From: Bacillus sp. 522_BSPC
GTDB taxonomy: Bacteria; Bacillota; Bacilli; Bacillales; Cytobacillaceae
DNA length: 64,000 bases
NCBI RefSeq assembly: GCF_001076885.1
Contig: NZ_JVDT01000084.1
Coordinates: 48,881-112,880 of the forward strand
Direction: 5' to 3'
Position 1 is the stretch's first letter. Each line of letters starts with the position of its first letter. Positions 40,894 through 51,005 of the stretch are shown piece after piece. A program made the position numbers and the translations under genes. The notes beneath the pieces are model-generated. The model did not search any database and was not told where the DNA came from. It saw only the letters and a program-made list of their open reading frames with translations.

Positions 40894-43227
40894 ATGGCGA
40901 AAAGGAAGAGAAGAAAAAAAAGACAAAAACAAGCGCTAAAATTAACAATACAATATGAACTTGCAGCACTTGTCATTATGGCGTTGAGTTTTATCTCCAT
41001 TCTACAGCTTGGTGCAGTTGGTGCAACAATGGTATCCTTTTTCCGTTTCTTCTTCGGAGAGTGGTATATGCTTTGTCTGATTGGACTAATCGTATACGGT
41101 GGTTATTTAATGTGGAAACGAGAAAAACCATATATGTTTCATACTAAATTGAATGGCATCTATTTAATTGTTGCAGCTATTTTGTTATTAAGCCATGTGA
41201 CATTATTTAAACTGTTGGCCAGTCAAGGAGCTTTTACGAATCCAAGTGTAATTTATAACACATGGGAATTATTTTGGATGGAAGTAGATAAACAAGCTAC
41301 GAATATTGATCTTGGTGGTGGAATGATAGGAGCCGTTTTATTTGCCCTATTCCATTATTTATTTGATACAGTAGGTACACAAATCATCAGCTTTATTGTG
41401 ATTGTGATTGGCTTTATCTTATTGACAGGCAAAACTTTAAGTGGTGCCTTTAAAAAGGTATTATCAGGTATTTGGAATTTTATTCAGGATCAATGGTCGG
41501 CGTTTGTGCAGGATTTGAAAGATTGGAAAGAATCCATGCAAAAAAATAAGGAAAAACGCCAAGCGGATAAACAAGCAAAGAAAGAAAGCAATCAGCAGGA
41601 GGAAAATACGAGTCCGCAGATTATCGTGAATACTCCGCAAGAAGAAGAGCCCTACATACAAGAGCCAATTATCAACACATTTGCAGAGAGAGCATATCAA
41701 GATGAAATCATTCAGGAAGAGCCTGTTTCAAAGACGGAAGAACCGCTGGATGAAGAGGATGTTGTTGTTCCAATAACATTTACAGAACTAGAAAATAAAG
41801 ATTATAAGCTTCCTCCATTAAAACTATTGAAGCTACCAAGAAAGGCAGATCAGAGTGGGGAATATGAACAAATCCATGCAAATGCTGCTAAACTAGAAAG
41901 AACCTTTCATAGTTTTGGTGTAAAAGCAAGAGTGACAGAGGTTCATTTAGGTCCCGCTGTAACAAAGTATGAAGTTCATCCAAGTGAAGGGGTAAAAGTA
42001 AGTAAAATTGTCAATTTAAGTGATGATTTAGCATTAGCATTAGCAGCAAAGGATATTCGGATTGAAGCGCCGATTCCTGGGAAATCAGCAATCGGGATAG
42101 AAGTGCCAAATTCAGAAGTTGCTGTCGTTTCCCTTAGAGAAGTGTTGGAATCTAGTAAAAATGATAAGCCAGATTCCAAGCTGTTGATTGCATTTGGACG
42201 GGATATAACAGGTGAAGCAGTATGTGCAGAATTAAATAAGATGCCTCATTTACTTGTTGCCGGAGCAACGGGAAGCGGAAAATCAGTCTGCATTAATGGA
42301 ATCATTACAAGCATTTTAATGAGAGCAAAGCCTCATGAAGTAAAATTGATGATGATTGACCCAAAAATGGTGGAATTGAATGTGTATAATGGGGTGCCTC
42401 ATTTGCTTGCACCTGTTGTGACAAATCCGAAAAAAGCATCGCAAGCATTGATGAAGGTAGTAAGTGAGATGGAAAGAAGATATGATTTATTCTCCCATAC
42501 GGGCACAAGAAATATTGAAGGCTATAATGAATATATAAAACGCATTAATGCAGAAGAACAGGAAAAGCAGCCACTTCTTCCATTTATTGTTGTGATTGTG
42601 GACGAGCTTGCTGACTTAATGATGGTAGCATCGTCTGATGTAGAAGATGCCATTACGAGACTTGCTCAGATGGCTCGTGCAGCGGGTATCCATCTTATTA
42701 TTGCAACACAACGTCCTTCTGTTGATGTCATCACAGGTGTTATCAAAGCGAATATACCATCTCGAATTGCGTTCGCCGTATCCTCTCAAACAGACTCACG
42801 CACGATTTTAGATATGGGTGGAGCAGAAAAGCTATTAGGAAGGGGAGATATGTTATTTTTCCCTTATGGGGCTAGTAAACCGGTTAGGGTGCAAGGTGCT
42901 TTCCTATCAGATGAGGAAGTAGAGGAAGTAGTTGACTTTGTAATTGGACAGCAGAAAGCACAATATCAAGAAGAAATGATTCCTGATGAAATTGTCGAAG
43001 TTACAGGGGCAGTTGAAGATGAATTGTATAATGATGCGGTGGAATTAATCGTTGAAATGCAAACAGCTTCTGTCAGTATGCTACAAAGAAGATTCCGTAT
43101 CGGCTATACAAGAGCGGCAAGATTAATTGATGAGATGGAAGCTCGCGGAGTAGTAGGACCATATGAAGGTAGTAAACCGAGAAACGTCCTTATCCCAAAG
43201 GGGTCGGAAGAAATGAACATCCAGTAA
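40894..43227 (+). CDS. spoIIIE: DNA translocase SpoIIIE/FtsK
   Basis: The ATP-driven DNA pump moves the chromosome into the forespore and clears DNA from septa. The 777-residue protein has four membrane segments in the first ~180 residues, a charged linker to about 310, the FtsK motor with Walker [16 protein letters not shown] (near 457) and Walker [15 protein letters not shown], and the C-terminal gamma winged-helix domain ([24 protein letters not shown]) that reads the chromosome orientation sequences. The order tepA-ylzJ-spoIIIE-ymfC is conserved. FtsK is the equivalent vegetative name; the location fits SpoIIIE. Confidence 0.97.
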   Translation: MAKRKRRKKRQKQALKLTIQYELAALVIMALSFISILQLGAVGATMVSFFRFFFGEWYMLCLIGLIVYGGYLMWKREKPYMFHTKLNGIYLIVAAILLLSHVTLFKLLASQGAFTNPSVIYNTWELFWMEVDKQATNIDLGGGMIGAVLFALFHYLFDTVGTQIISFIVIVIGFILLTGKTLSGAFKKVLSGIWNFIQDQWSAFVQDLKDWKESMQKNKEKRQADKQAKKESNQQEENTSPQIIVNTPQEEEPYIQEPIINTFAERAYQDEIIQEEPVSKTEEPLDEEDVVVPITFTELENKDYKLPPLKLLKLPRKADQSGEYEQIHANAAKLERTFHSFGVKARVTEVHLGPAVTKYEVHPSEGVKVSKIVNLSDDLALALAAKDIRIEAPIPGKSAIGIEVPNSEVAVVSLREVLESSKNDKPDSKLLIAFGRDITGEAVCAELNKMPHLLVAGATGSGKSVCINGIITSILMRAKPHEVKLMMIDPKMVELNVYNGVPHLLAPVVTNPKKASQALMKVVSEMERRYDLFSHTGTRNIEGYNEYIKRINAEEQEKQPLLPFIVVIVDELADLMMVASSDVEDAITRLAQMARAAGIHLIIATQRPSVDVITGVIKANIPSRIAFAVSSQTDSRTILDMGGAEKLLGRGDMLFFPYGASKPVRVQGAFLSDEEVEEVVDFVIGQQKAQYQEEMIPDEIVEVTGAVEDELYNDAVELIVEMQTASVSMLQRRFRIGYTRAARLIDEMEARGVVGPYEGSKPRNVLIPKGSEEMNIQ

Positions 43228-43321
43228 AGAACAAGCTAAATTAGTATGGATTAAATAAAATCCTAGCAGTTTTAGTATGAAAATTTTTGTTTAAATTAGA
43301 TAGAAAATAATCATATTTAAG

Positions 43322-43365
43322 AAGAGAACCTGAAATAGTATAGCCTATTTCAGGTTCTCTTTTTA
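43322..43365 (+). terminator. Strong terminator after spoIIIE
   Basis: AGAGAACCTGAAATAG (43323-43338) and CTATTTCAGGTTCTCT (43345-43360) pair perfectly over 16 bp, followed by TTTTT. Confidence 0.95.
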
Positions 43366-43608
43366 TCGTATATTCGGAACAATCCTTCGAGTGGCGGAAG
43401 AAAAAGAGGAGAAATGCCTGGAATTTTTACAGGAATATACAAATGAAACCGATTGATTTCCGAACAATCCCTCATTTCTGTTTTTTTTCGACGAAATTCT
43501 TAAAAGTCTATTTATTTATTAGTCAAAAAGTGTTATAGTATTTTCGATTAGTAGGAATGATTGAACATCAGAGGTCTGATGTCTTAGAAATGTTTGGAGG
43601 AACATCAT
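43366..43608 (+). promoter_or_regulatory. ymfC upstream region with perfect 18-bp palindrome
   Basis: ACATCAGAGGTCTGATGT (43565-43582) is a palindrome of two 8-bp arms around GG, 26 bases before the start of the GntR gene. It is a good candidate operator for that regulator. The rest of the gap has no gene; CCGATTGATTTCCGAAC near 43450 may be another trace of the dispersed repeat family. Confidence 0.55.
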
Positions 43609-44340
43609 ATGCTAATTAAATCGGATACGAGACATTTATATTTGCAAGTGGTTGATCGTCTAAAGAAAGATATTCAGAAGGGAATATTCAAAGAAAAAGA
43701 AAAATTCCCCTCAGAATTCGAGCTTGCAAAGACTCTAGGTGTAAGTCGTGCCACTTTAAGAGAGGCATTACGTACATTAGAAGAAGAAAATGTGATTGTC
43801 AGAAGACATGGCGTTGGCACTTTTGTTAACAGTAAACCATTGTTTAATTCTGGCATCGAACAATTGAATAGTGTCACGAATATGATTAAGCAGGCAGGAA
43901 TGAATCCAGGCACCATATTTCTAAGTTCAAACACGATGTTTGCCACTGAAGAAGATACGACACGCTTCTCTACTGTGCAAGAGGAAGAACTACTCGTTAT
44001 TGAAAGAGTTCGAACAGCTAATGGCGAACCGGTTGTTTATTGTATTGATAAATTGCCACAGAAAATCTTACCTGAACGTTTTTCATACGATCAAGAATCG
44101 ATCTTTCAATTCTTGGAATCGGATAGTCAAAGACATATTACATACGCTGTTGCACAAATCGAACCAATTGGATATCACGAGAAAATATCTCCCATTCTGC
44201 AATGTGAGCCCGAAACTGCTCTGCTTGTTCTAAAGCAGATGCACTATGATGAGAAGGATGAACCGATTCTTTATTCAGTAAATTACTTTCGATCAGATAA
44301 GTTTAGCTTTCAAGTATTAAGAAAACGAATTTATTCGTAA
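43609..44340 (+). CDS. ymfC: GntR-family transcriptional regulator (YmfC type, HutC subfamily)
   Basis: 243 residues. The N-terminal winged helix ([28 protein letters not shown]) binds DNA; the C-terminal UTRA ligand-binding domain starts near 90 ([15 protein letters not shown]). The ligand is unknown. A perfect palindrome lies directly upstream and a nucleoside ABC transporter operon follows 61 bases downstream, so autoregulation and control of that transporter are inferred. ATG 43609 follows GGAGGAAC. Confidence 0.92.
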   Translation: MLIKSDTRHLYLQVVDRLKKDIQKGIFKEKEKFPSEFELAKTLGVSRATLREALRTLEEENVIVRRHGVGTFVNSKPLFNSGIEQLNSVTNMIKQAGMNPGTIFLSSNTMFATEEDTTRFSTVQEEELLVIERVRTANGEPVVYCIDKLPQKILPERFSYDQESIFQFLESDSQRHITYAVAQIEPIGYHEKISPILQCEPETALLVLKQMHYDEKDEPILYSVNYFRSDKFSFQVLRKRIYS

Positions 44341-44371
44341 AGGCTGGACAAACTAATCACAAACGTTCTTT

Positions 44372-44386
44372 AAATTACAAAAAATC
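44372..44386 (+). promoter_or_regulatory. Weak CodY-like site upstream of the transporter lipoprotein gene
   Basis: AAATTACAAAAAATC matches 11 of 15 positions of the CodY box AATTTTCWGAAAATT. The B. subtilis nupN gene is controlled by CodY as I recall, but in AT-rich DNA such a match is weak evidence. Confidence 0.2.
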
Positions 44387-44401
44387 TAGGGGGTACAAGC
44401 T

Positions 44402-45469
44402 TTGAAGAAGCGTAAATTTGGCTTAGCACTATCTTTAGTATTAGCTGCTGGTACTGTATTAAGTGCTTGTGGAAGTAATGACAAAGGTAACGACAATGCA
44501 GCAGAGGATGATAAAGAGAAAGACTCATTTCAAGTTGCAATGGTAACAGATGTCGGTGGAGTTGATGATAAATCATTCAACCAATCTGCTTGGGAAGGTT
44601 TACAAGCGTTTGGTGAAGACAATGGTCTTTCAAAAGGTAATGGTATTGATTACCTACAATCACAGTCAGATGCAGATTATGCTACTAATTTAAATAGCTT
44701 AACTCGCCAAGGTAATGATTTAGTATTTGGTATTGGATTTATGATGGAAGGTGCAATTTCAGAAATTGCTCAACAACAAACAGATGCTCATTTTGCAATC
44801 GTTGACGCTGTAGTAGATCAACCAAATGTAGCAAGTATTACATTTAAAGAGCAAGAAGCTGCTTTCTTAGCTGGTGTAGCAGCTGCCCATGCAACAGAGT
44901 CGAAGAAAATCGGTTTTATCGGTGGGGTTGAAGGAGAAGTTATCGGTCGCTTCGAAGCTGGATTTGTTGATGGAGTTAAAGCAGTAGACCCTGATATTGA
45001 AGTAGATGTACAATATGCTGGTGCTTTTGATAAACCTGAAATTGGTAAAACAATTGCAAGTAAAATGTACTCTTCTGGTGCAGATGTAGTATTCCATGCT
45101 TCAGGTGGTACTGGTGCTGGATTATTCTCTGAAGCACGTGATTTAAAAGAAAAAGATCCTGAAAAATACATCTGGGCAATCGGAGTTGACTCTGATCAAT
45201 CAGCTGAAGGTGCTGTTGGGGATCATAACATTGTGTTAACTTCAGCATTAAAAGGTGTTTCAACTGCAGTACAAGATATCTCTACAAAAGCAAAAGAAGG
45301 TAATTTCCCTGGTGGCGAAACTACTGTTTACGGCTTAAAAGAAGATGGTGTTGGACTTGCAGCAATCAATGAAGAAGTAGAAAACAAAGCAGAAATCGAT
45401 GCAGCTGTTGAAGAATGGACTGCAAAAATTAAAAACGGTGAGTACACTGTTCCTGATACTGTTGAGTAA
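44402..45469 (+). CDS. nupN: BMP-family nucleoside-binding lipoprotein
   Basis: Substrate-binding protein of the PnrA/Med (BMP) family, 355 residues. It has a lipoprotein signal with lipobox LSAC and the lipidated Cys at residue 23, then QVAMVTDVGGVDDKSFNQSAWEGL, the family opening, and VIGRFEAGFVDGVKAVDP. It binds purine nucleosides by family; with nupO, nupP and nupQ it forms the NupNOPQ-like importer known for guanosine in B. subtilis. The start is TTG 44402 with SD TAGGGGGT. A hairpin terminator separates it from the ATPase, consistent with higher amounts of binding protein. Confidence 0.92.
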   Translation: MKKRKFGLALSLVLAAGTVLSACGSNDKGNDNAAEDDKEKDSFQVAMVTDVGGVDDKSFNQSAWEGLQAFGEDNGLSKGNGIDYLQSQSDADYATNLNSLTRQGNDLVFGIGFMMEGAISEIAQQQTDAHFAIVDAVVDQPNVASITFKEQEAAFLAGVAAAHATESKKIGFIGGVEGEVIGRFEAGFVDGVKAVDPDIEVDVQYAGAFDKPEIGKTIASKMYSSGADVVFHASGGTGAGLFSEARDLKEKDPEKYIWAIGVDSDQSAEGAVGDHNIVLTSALKGVSTAVQDISTKAKEGNFPGGETTVYGLKEDGVGLAAINEEVENKAEIDAAVEEWTAKIKNGEYTVPDTVE

Positions 45470-45490
45470 ATAGCATATGCTAATTTTCCA

Positions 45491-45530
45491 GGAATAAGTG
45501 GTTTGCATTGCAAACACTTATTCCTTTTTT
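45491..45530 (+). terminator. Hairpin between nupN and nupO
   Basis: GGAATAAGTGGTTTGCA pairs with TGCAAACACTTATTCC with one mismatch, followed by T6. It probably acts as a partial terminator. Confidence 0.9.
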
Positions 45531-45724
45531 ACGACAAAAAATAGAATTTTAACTAAAGAGTAGAAGTATTATTCTAGTCTTTATTAAAAATTTTATAGGA
45601 TGAAATTATCGTGGTATAAAATTACATAATTTCTTTGTGGATGGTTTTAGAACATTATTTCTTTGACATCATACGTATTTTTTAGCTTTATAATTTGTAA
45701 GGCAAGTAAGAAGGAGTGGATTAG

Positions 45725-47254
45725 ATGGAATATGTAATCGAGATGTTAAATATTCGAAAAGAATTCCCTGGTATTGTTGCAAACAACAATATCACCCTTC
45801 AAGTTAAAAAAGGTGAGATTCACGCGCTTTTAGGGGAAAATGGTGCAGGAAAATCTACGCTTATGAACGTACTTTTTGGGTTATATCAACCAGAAAAAGG
45901 CGAAATTCGTGCGCGTGGGAAAGTCGTTAATATTTCAAATCCGAATATTGCTAATGATTTAGGAATTGGAATGGTCCATCAGCATTTTATGTTGATTGAT
46001 ACCTTTACAGTAACGGAAAACATTATTTTAGGAAAAGAAACAGTTAGCAAAGGAAAAATCGATCTAAAAAAAGCAGAAAAAGAAGTGCAGGAAATCTCTG
46101 AGCGATATGGCCTAGCGGTAGATCCGAAAGCAAAAGTTGCCAATATTTCTGTAGGGATGCAACAAAGAGTAGAGATTTTAAAAACTTTATATCGCGGTGC
46201 AGAAATTTTAATTTTTGATGAACCGACAGCTGTTTTAACACCACAGGAAATTACAGAATTAATTGGCATTTTCCGCAAGTTAATTGAAGAAGGAAAGTCC
46301 ATTATCTTAATTACTCATAAATTAAAAGAAATTATGGAAGTTTGTGACCGAGTGACCGTTATCAGAAAAGGGGAAGGTATCGGCACATATAATGTTAAAG
46401 ATACAAACCCAAATGAGCTTGCAAATTTAATGGTTGGTCGTGAAGTTTCCTTTAAAACAGAAAAGAAAGCCCCAAATCCGAAAGATACGGTATTAAAAAT
46501 TTCTGATTTAACGGTGAAAGACAATCGTGGTGTTCATGTAGTGAATTCTCTCAACCTAGATGTAAAAGCAGGGGAGATTGTCGGAATTGCTGGAGTAGAC
46601 GGAAATGGTCAGTCTGAATTGATTGAGGCAATTACTGGTTTAATGAAAAAAAATAATGGCAGCATCACCCTTAACGGTAAGGATATTAGTGTCCTAACAC
46701 CACGTAAAATAACGGAAAGTGGCATTGGCCATATCCCGCAAGATAGACATAAACATGGTTTAGTACTTGATTTTTCGATTGGCCAAAATATGGCATTGCA
46801 AACGTATTATAAAAGACCATTTTCTAATTATGGCTTCTTGAATCAAACAGAAATGGAGAAAAAAGCAAGTGAATTAATTGAAGAATTTGATGTGAGAACA
46901 CCAAGTATTCACACACCTGCAAGAGCTCTTTCTGGCGGAAATCAGCAAAAAGCGATAATTGGTAGAGAAGTAGATCGTGATCCTGATTTGCTTATAGCAG
47001 CTCAGCCAACGAGAGGACTGGATGTTGGTGCGATTGAATTTATCCATAAACGTTTAATTGAACAACGAGATAAAGGAAAGGCAGTCTTGTTAATTTCTTT
47101 CGAATTAGATGAAATTTTAAATGTGAGTGATCGAATCGCAGTTATTTTCGACGGGGAAATCATTGCAACTGTGGATCCAAAAACAACAACAGAACAAGAA
47201 TTAGGGCTATTAATGGCAGGATCGAAAGCTAAAAAAGTGGGTGTGGAGAAATAA
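45725..47254 (+). CDS. nupO: Nucleoside ABC transporter, ATP-binding protein
   Basis: A tandem ABC ATPase of 509 residues. The first half has Walker A LLGENGAGKSTLMN, signature ISVGMQQRVE and Walker B ILIFDEPTAVL. The second has a variant Walker A (GVDGNGQSELIEAI), signature ALSGGNQQKAIIG and a changed Walker B (LIAAQPTRGLD). A weakened second site is normal for this sugar/nucleoside group. The SD is AAGGAGTGG. The stop overlaps the nupP start by one base (TAATG). Confidence 0.95.
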   Translation: MEYVIEMLNIRKEFPGIVANNNITLQVKKGEIHALLGENGAGKSTLMNVLFGLYQPEKGEIRARGKVVNISNPNIANDLGIGMVHQHFMLIDTFTVTENIILGKETVSKGKIDLKKAEKEVQEISERYGLAVDPKAKVANISVGMQQRVEILKTLYRGAEILIFDEPTAVLTPQEITELIGIFRKLIEEGKSIILITHKLKEIMEVCDRVTVIRKGEGIGTYNVKDTNPNELANLMVGREVSFKTEKKAPNPKDTVLKISDLTVKDNRGVHVVNSLNLDVKAGEIVGIAGVDGNGQSELIEAITGLMKKNNGSITLNGKDISVLTPRKITESGIGHIPQDRHKHGLVLDFSIGQNMALQTYYKRPFSNYGFLNQTEMEKKASELIEEFDVRTPSIHTPARALSGGNQQKAIIGREVDRDPDLLIAAQPTRGLDVGAIEFIHKRLIEQRDKGKAVLLISFELDEILNVSDRIAVIFDGEIIATVDPKTTTEQELGLLMAGSKAKKVGVEK

Positions 47255-48312
47255 TGTCTAATACAATAAAGAAAATTAGCATTCCAATTATTTCCGTATT
47301 ATTAGGGGTTATTGTTGGTACAATTATAATGCTTGCAACAGGATACAATCCTGTTGAAGCATATACTGCACTTTGGAATGGTGCATTTGGAGAAATCTAT
47401 TTCACTGGGGAAGTTGTTCGTCAAATTACACCATTGATTCTTGCAGGTCTTGCCGTTGCTTTCGCTTTTCGTACCGGACTATTTAATATTGGGGTAGAAG
47501 GACAATTAATCGTTGGCTGGCTTGCTGCAGTTTGGGTAGGAGTTGCGTTTGATTTACCAAAAATCATTCACTTGCCACTTGCTGTATTAGCGGCAGCTGC
47601 TGCTGGAGCACTTTGGGCATTTGTGCCAGGCTTCTTAAAGGCAAGATTTAGAGTACATGAAGTTATCGTAAGTATTATGATGAACTATGTTGCTTTACAT
47701 GTATCCAATTATTTAATTCGAAATGTATTAACAGACAAGGCAGACCGTACAGAAACGATTCCGCCATCAGCTAGCTTGCGCTCTGAGTTTTTAGCAAGCA
47801 TAACAGACTATTCTCGCCTTCACTGGGGAATTTTAATTGCAGTCGGCTGTGTTATTCTTATGTGGGTTATTTTAGAAAAGACGGTAAAAGGTTATGAATT
47901 AAAAGCAGTTGGCTTTAACCAAAATGCATCTCAGTATGCGGGAATGAACGTAAACCGCAACATTATTTTATCCATGGTTATCTCTGGTGCTTTTGCAGGT
48001 CTTGCAGGAGCAATGGAAGGCTTAGGAACCTTTGAATATGTAAGTAATAAAGGTGGATTTACAGGCGTTGGATTTGATGGAATTGCCGTTGCATTGCTTG
48101 GGGCAAATGGGCCACTGGGAATCTTGCTTGCTGCATGCTTGTTTGGTTTCTTAAAAGTAGGAGCATTAAATATGCCGCTTGAAGCTGGAGTTCCAAATGA
48201 GATGGTAGATATCATTATTGCTTTAATCGTATTCTTTGTTGCTTCAAGCTACATGATTCGCTTATTCTTGGACAGATTAAGTAAAAATAAAAGTAAAAAG
48301 GGGGAGAAGTAA
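47254..48312 (+). CDS. nupP: Nucleoside ABC transporter, permease
   Basis: A 352-residue membrane permease of the BPD_transp_2 family with about nine hydrophobic segments. Typical are FRTGLFNIGVEGQLIVG and AISGAFAGLAGAMEGLG-type loops (MVISGAFAGLAGAME). It forms a heterodimer with NupQ. It is translationally coupled to nupO and ends directly against the nupQ start. Confidence 0.94.
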   Translation: MSNTIKKISIPIISVLLGVIVGTIIMLATGYNPVEAYTALWNGAFGEIYFTGEVVRQITPLILAGLAVAFAFRTGLFNIGVEGQLIVGWLAAVWVGVAFDLPKIIHLPLAVLAAAAAGALWAFVPGFLKARFRVHEVIVSIMMNYVALHVSNYLIRNVLTDKADRTETIPPSASLRSEFLASITDYSRLHWGILIAVGCVILMWVILEKTVKGYELKAVGFNQNASQYAGMNVNRNIILSMVISGAFAGLAGAMEGLGTFEYVSNKGGFTGVGFDGIAVALLGANGPLGILLAACLFGFLKVGALNMPLEAGVPNEMVDIIIALIVFFVASSYMIRLFLDRLSKNKSKKGEK

Positions 48313-49275
48313 ATGGGATTAATGGATGTTTTATTAATTGTCATACCCTCTTCGCTATTGTTTGCTGCTCCACTAATATTTACTGCACTCGGCGGTAACT
48401 TTTCCGAACGAGCTGGAGTTGTAAATATTGGATTAGAAGGTTTAATGGTTATGGGGGCTTTCTCTTCCATTGTTTTTAACTTAACATTTGCAGATAGCCT
48501 TGGTGCTTGGACACCTTGGATTTCATTGCTTGTTGCAATGGTTGTTGGTGCGATTTTCTCTGTATTACATGCTGTAGCAAGTATCACATTCCGTGCCGAT
48601 CAAACTGTTTCTGGTGTAGCGATTAACTTGCTTGCTGCTGGACTTGCTATGTTTTTAGTAAAATTAATCTATGATGGAAAAGGACAAACAGGTACCATTC
48701 GTTATAGCTTTAAAAAAATTGATATTCCGATATTAAAGGATATCCCTGTGATAGGTGATTTATTTTTCTCTAACACGTATTGGACTTCTTACTTAGCAAT
48801 TATAGTTGCAATTATTGCATGGTATGTGATGTATAAAACGCCGTTTGGTTTGCGTTTACGTTCTGTTGGGGAACATCCTATGGCAGCAGATACGATGGGA
48901 ATTAACGTAATAAAAATGCGCTATATCGCAGTTATTCTGTCAGGTGCTTTTGGCGGAGTTGGCGGTGGGGTATTTGCCCAGTCTATTACGAATGATTTTA
49001 CACACGCTACAATTAGTGGACAAGGGTTCATGGCGCTTGCTGCCCTTATTTTCGGAAAATGGAATCCACTAGGTGCAATGGGAGCTGCGATTTTCTTTGG
49101 CTTTGCTCAAAGCTTAAGTATTGTTGGAAGCAGCTTACCATTCTTAGAAAGCATTCCAAATGTATATCTATTAATTGCACCTTACGTACTAACAATAATA
49201 GCTTTAACTGGCTTTATCGGTCGCGCAGATGCACCGAAAGCTTCAGGTGTACCTTATATTAAAGGTAGTAGATAA
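48313..49275 (+). CDS. nupQ: Nucleoside ABC transporter, permease
   Basis: A second permease of the same family, 320 residues, with NFSERAGVVNIGLEGLMVMG and VILSGAFGGVGGGVFAQS. The ATG follows the nupP stop with no spacing, and SD GGGGAG lies in nupP. It closes the operon; a strong terminator follows. Confidence 0.94.
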   Translation: MGLMDVLLIVIPSSLLFAAPLIFTALGGNFSERAGVVNIGLEGLMVMGAFSSIVFNLTFADSLGAWTPWISLLVAMVVGAIFSVLHAVASITFRADQTVSGVAINLLAAGLAMFLVKLIYDGKGQTGTIRYSFKKIDIPILKDIPVIGDLFFSNTYWTSYLAIIVAIIAWYVMYKTPFGLRLRSVGEHPMAADTMGINVIKMRYIAVILSGAFGGVGGGVFAQSITNDFTHATISGQGFMALAALIFGKWNPLGAMGAAIFFGFAQSLSIVGSSLPFLESIPNVYLLIAPYVLTIIALTGFIGRADAPKASGVPYIKGSR

Positions 49276-49333
49276 TATGAATTTTTAGGAAATGAGAAGA
49301 GGCTGGGGCGTAGGTACTCCAGCCCAAGTTATA

Positions 49334-49379
49334 GCCAAACAATTACACGAAACCTTCGTATAATTGTTTGGCTTTTTTT
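49334..49379 (+). terminator. Strong terminator after nupQ
   Basis: GCCAAACAATTA pairs with TAATTGTTTGGC plus an inner CGAA/TTCG helix, followed by T7. The rest of the gap up to gpmA has no gene; CGCTCGCTTTGCATGGGGAG (49442 on) loosely resembles the dispersed repeat. Confidence 0.92.
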
Positions 49380-49599
49380 GAAAATAATGTTCCATGAAGT
49401 TGCTATTACGCGCAGCTAAAATACACTATTTCTGGTATGACCGCTCGCTTTGCATGGGGAGAGCGCCGAGTCTCTTCACAGTTCACTGAGGGAATGAAAA
49501 CCACTTTTGATAATTATTCGCTCTTACAGATCTTCTATTTAGTTATTTTCCATTCTCGTTCCTATTCTCGGAAAAAAATCCTTTCTAACCTATGATTTC

Positions 49600-50397
49600 T
49601 TATTCCTCATGTGTATTAATCGCTTTCGTCTTTATTTCTTTATCTAATAATTCAATTGGAATATGTTTTGGAATGACGTTGGCTGGAACTTCCCCGTTCA
49701 TATCTAAATAATAATGATGAATAGGCTTAAGGGTGCTATCATCTAGTTCATAAACCAATGGAATGCTTGTTGGGATGTTCAAAGAGGCGATGCCATCTGA
49801 TGAAACATTGTCTAAATACTGAATAATAGCCCGAATAGTATTGCCATGTGCAGCAATGATAACTTTTTTGTTTCTCTTTAACATTGGGGCGATTTCTTGA
49901 TCCCAGTAGGTTAAAACTCGTTTTTCCGTATCGGCAAGATTTTCTGTTAACGGAAATTCTCCTTCTTTTAGCTGCCCATAGCGAGGATCATTGATTGTGT
50001 ATCGAGGATCTTCTTTACTGAGAGCAGGTGGCCGAACATCCATGGACCTTCTCCACAGCTGTACTTGATCTTCGCCGAATTTCTCCGCTGTCTCTGCTTT
50101 ATTAAGCCCTTGTAAAGCGCCATAATGGCGTTCATTTAACTTCCATGTTTTATGGACGGGAATCCACATACTGTCCATTTCATCAAGGATAATCCATAGG
50201 GTGCGGATAGCCCTTTTTAAATAGGAAGTAAAGGCAGTATCAAAGTAAAAGCCATTCCTTTTTAAAATCATCCCCGCTTCTCTTGCTTCTGTTAATCCCG
50301 TTCCGGATAGCTCGACATCAGTCCATCCGGTAAAACGGTTCTCTACATTCCAAACACTTTCCCTGTGGCGAATTAAAACAAGTTTTGGCATCATCAT
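49600..50397 (-). CDS. gpmA: 2,3-bisphosphoglycerate-dependent phosphoglycerate mutase with altered active-site motif
   Basis: dPGM interconverts 3- and 2-phosphoglycerate in glycolysis. The 265 residues have [43 protein letters not shown] and the second His in [10 protein letters not shown], all typical. However, the N-terminal motif RHGES reads RHRES: the Gly after the phospho-accepting His11 is Arg12, codon AGG, one base away from Gly GGG. The C-terminus has some 20 extra residues. Alone on the minus strand, between nupQ and ymfF, it interrupts the B. subtilis order. Three tandem ATGs at the start; the second or third fits the SD AAGGAG better. Confidence 0.92.
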   Translation of the reverse strand: MMMPKLVLIRHRESVWNVENRFTGWTDVELSGTGLTEAREAGMILKRNGFYFDTAFTSYLKRAIRTLWIILDEMDSMWIPVHKTWKLNERHYGALQGLNKAETAEKFGEDQVQLWRRSMDVRPPALSKEDPRYTINDPRYGQLKEGEFPLTENLADTEKRVLTYWDQEIAPMLKRNKKVIIAAHGNTIRAIIQYLDNVSSDGIASLNIPTSIPLVYELDDSTLKPIHHYYLDMNGEVPANVIPKHIPIELLDKEIKTKAINTHEE

Positions 50398-50580
50398 TTC
50401 TCCTTTTCATCTTATTCGCTTCCTTTATTTTTTTCCTATTTTTGAATAAATAATCTTTTGAACTTGTTCGTGGCATAAAATAAATGGGATTATATTCATT
50501 TTTGGTTGAAATAGACGTAATCCAAATGATATGTTGAATATACAATATTGCATAAACGTTATTAGCAGGGAAAAAATAGA

Positions 50581-50718
50581 ATGGTTGATTTTACTAATGG
50601 AGAAGGACAGGTCTTTATTATTAAGTTTGAAAAAGATTCTAGAGGGAATTATACGTACCTTGGTATGAACTATAAATGTGCTGCGGAACTCTGTAAGCAC
50701 AACCTAAACAGCTTTTAG
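50581..50718 (+). pseudogene. Unrecognised 45-codon frame, possibly the 5' part of a broken gene
   Basis: MVDFTNGEGQVFIIKFEKDS... ends at TAG, and is followed in the same frame by a second TAG and then an ATG frame of 58 codons. A weak SD CAGGGA is present. Composition is protein-like (aromatic, charged residues, two Cys) but I recognise no family. It could be a decayed gene or chance. Confidence 0.25.
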
Positions 50719-50721
50719 TAG

Positions 50722-50898
50722 ATGAGCAGAACACCACTTTTTAATTTTTATCCGATTAACAAAAAATCAGGTCGTTTAGGTCATTTTTTGGTGCAGCCGT
50801 TTCATGAGTCTTTTTGGTGTCAGAAGAGAAAGTATTTTTATGTGGTGTTTAAACTATACGATAAAGCAGGAAATGAAATAAGTGAAATAGAATCATAA
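50722..50898 (+). pseudogene. Unrecognised 58-codon frame in phase with the preceding frame
   Basis: MSRTPLFNFYPINKKSGRLG ... KYFYVVFKLYDKAGNEISEIES. There is no ribosome binding site, which suggests it is the 3' part of a gene interrupted by two adjacent stop codons (50716-50721). No family is recognised. The remaining parts of the 50398-51005 gap show nothing further. Confidence 0.25.
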
Positions 50899-51005
50899 GT
50901 GGAAGGAAAATTAACGAATCCATCCTTTATAAGAATAACCTTATAAATAGAGTAAATACTAGTAAGTAGTGTATGACTAGCGCAAGTATACGTAGGAGGT
51001 ATGTT

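Noticed and set aside
45663..45694. TTGACA...TATAAT promoter before nupO
   Set aside because: The spacer is 20 bases, outside the working range for a standard sigma-A promoter, so it is not listed.
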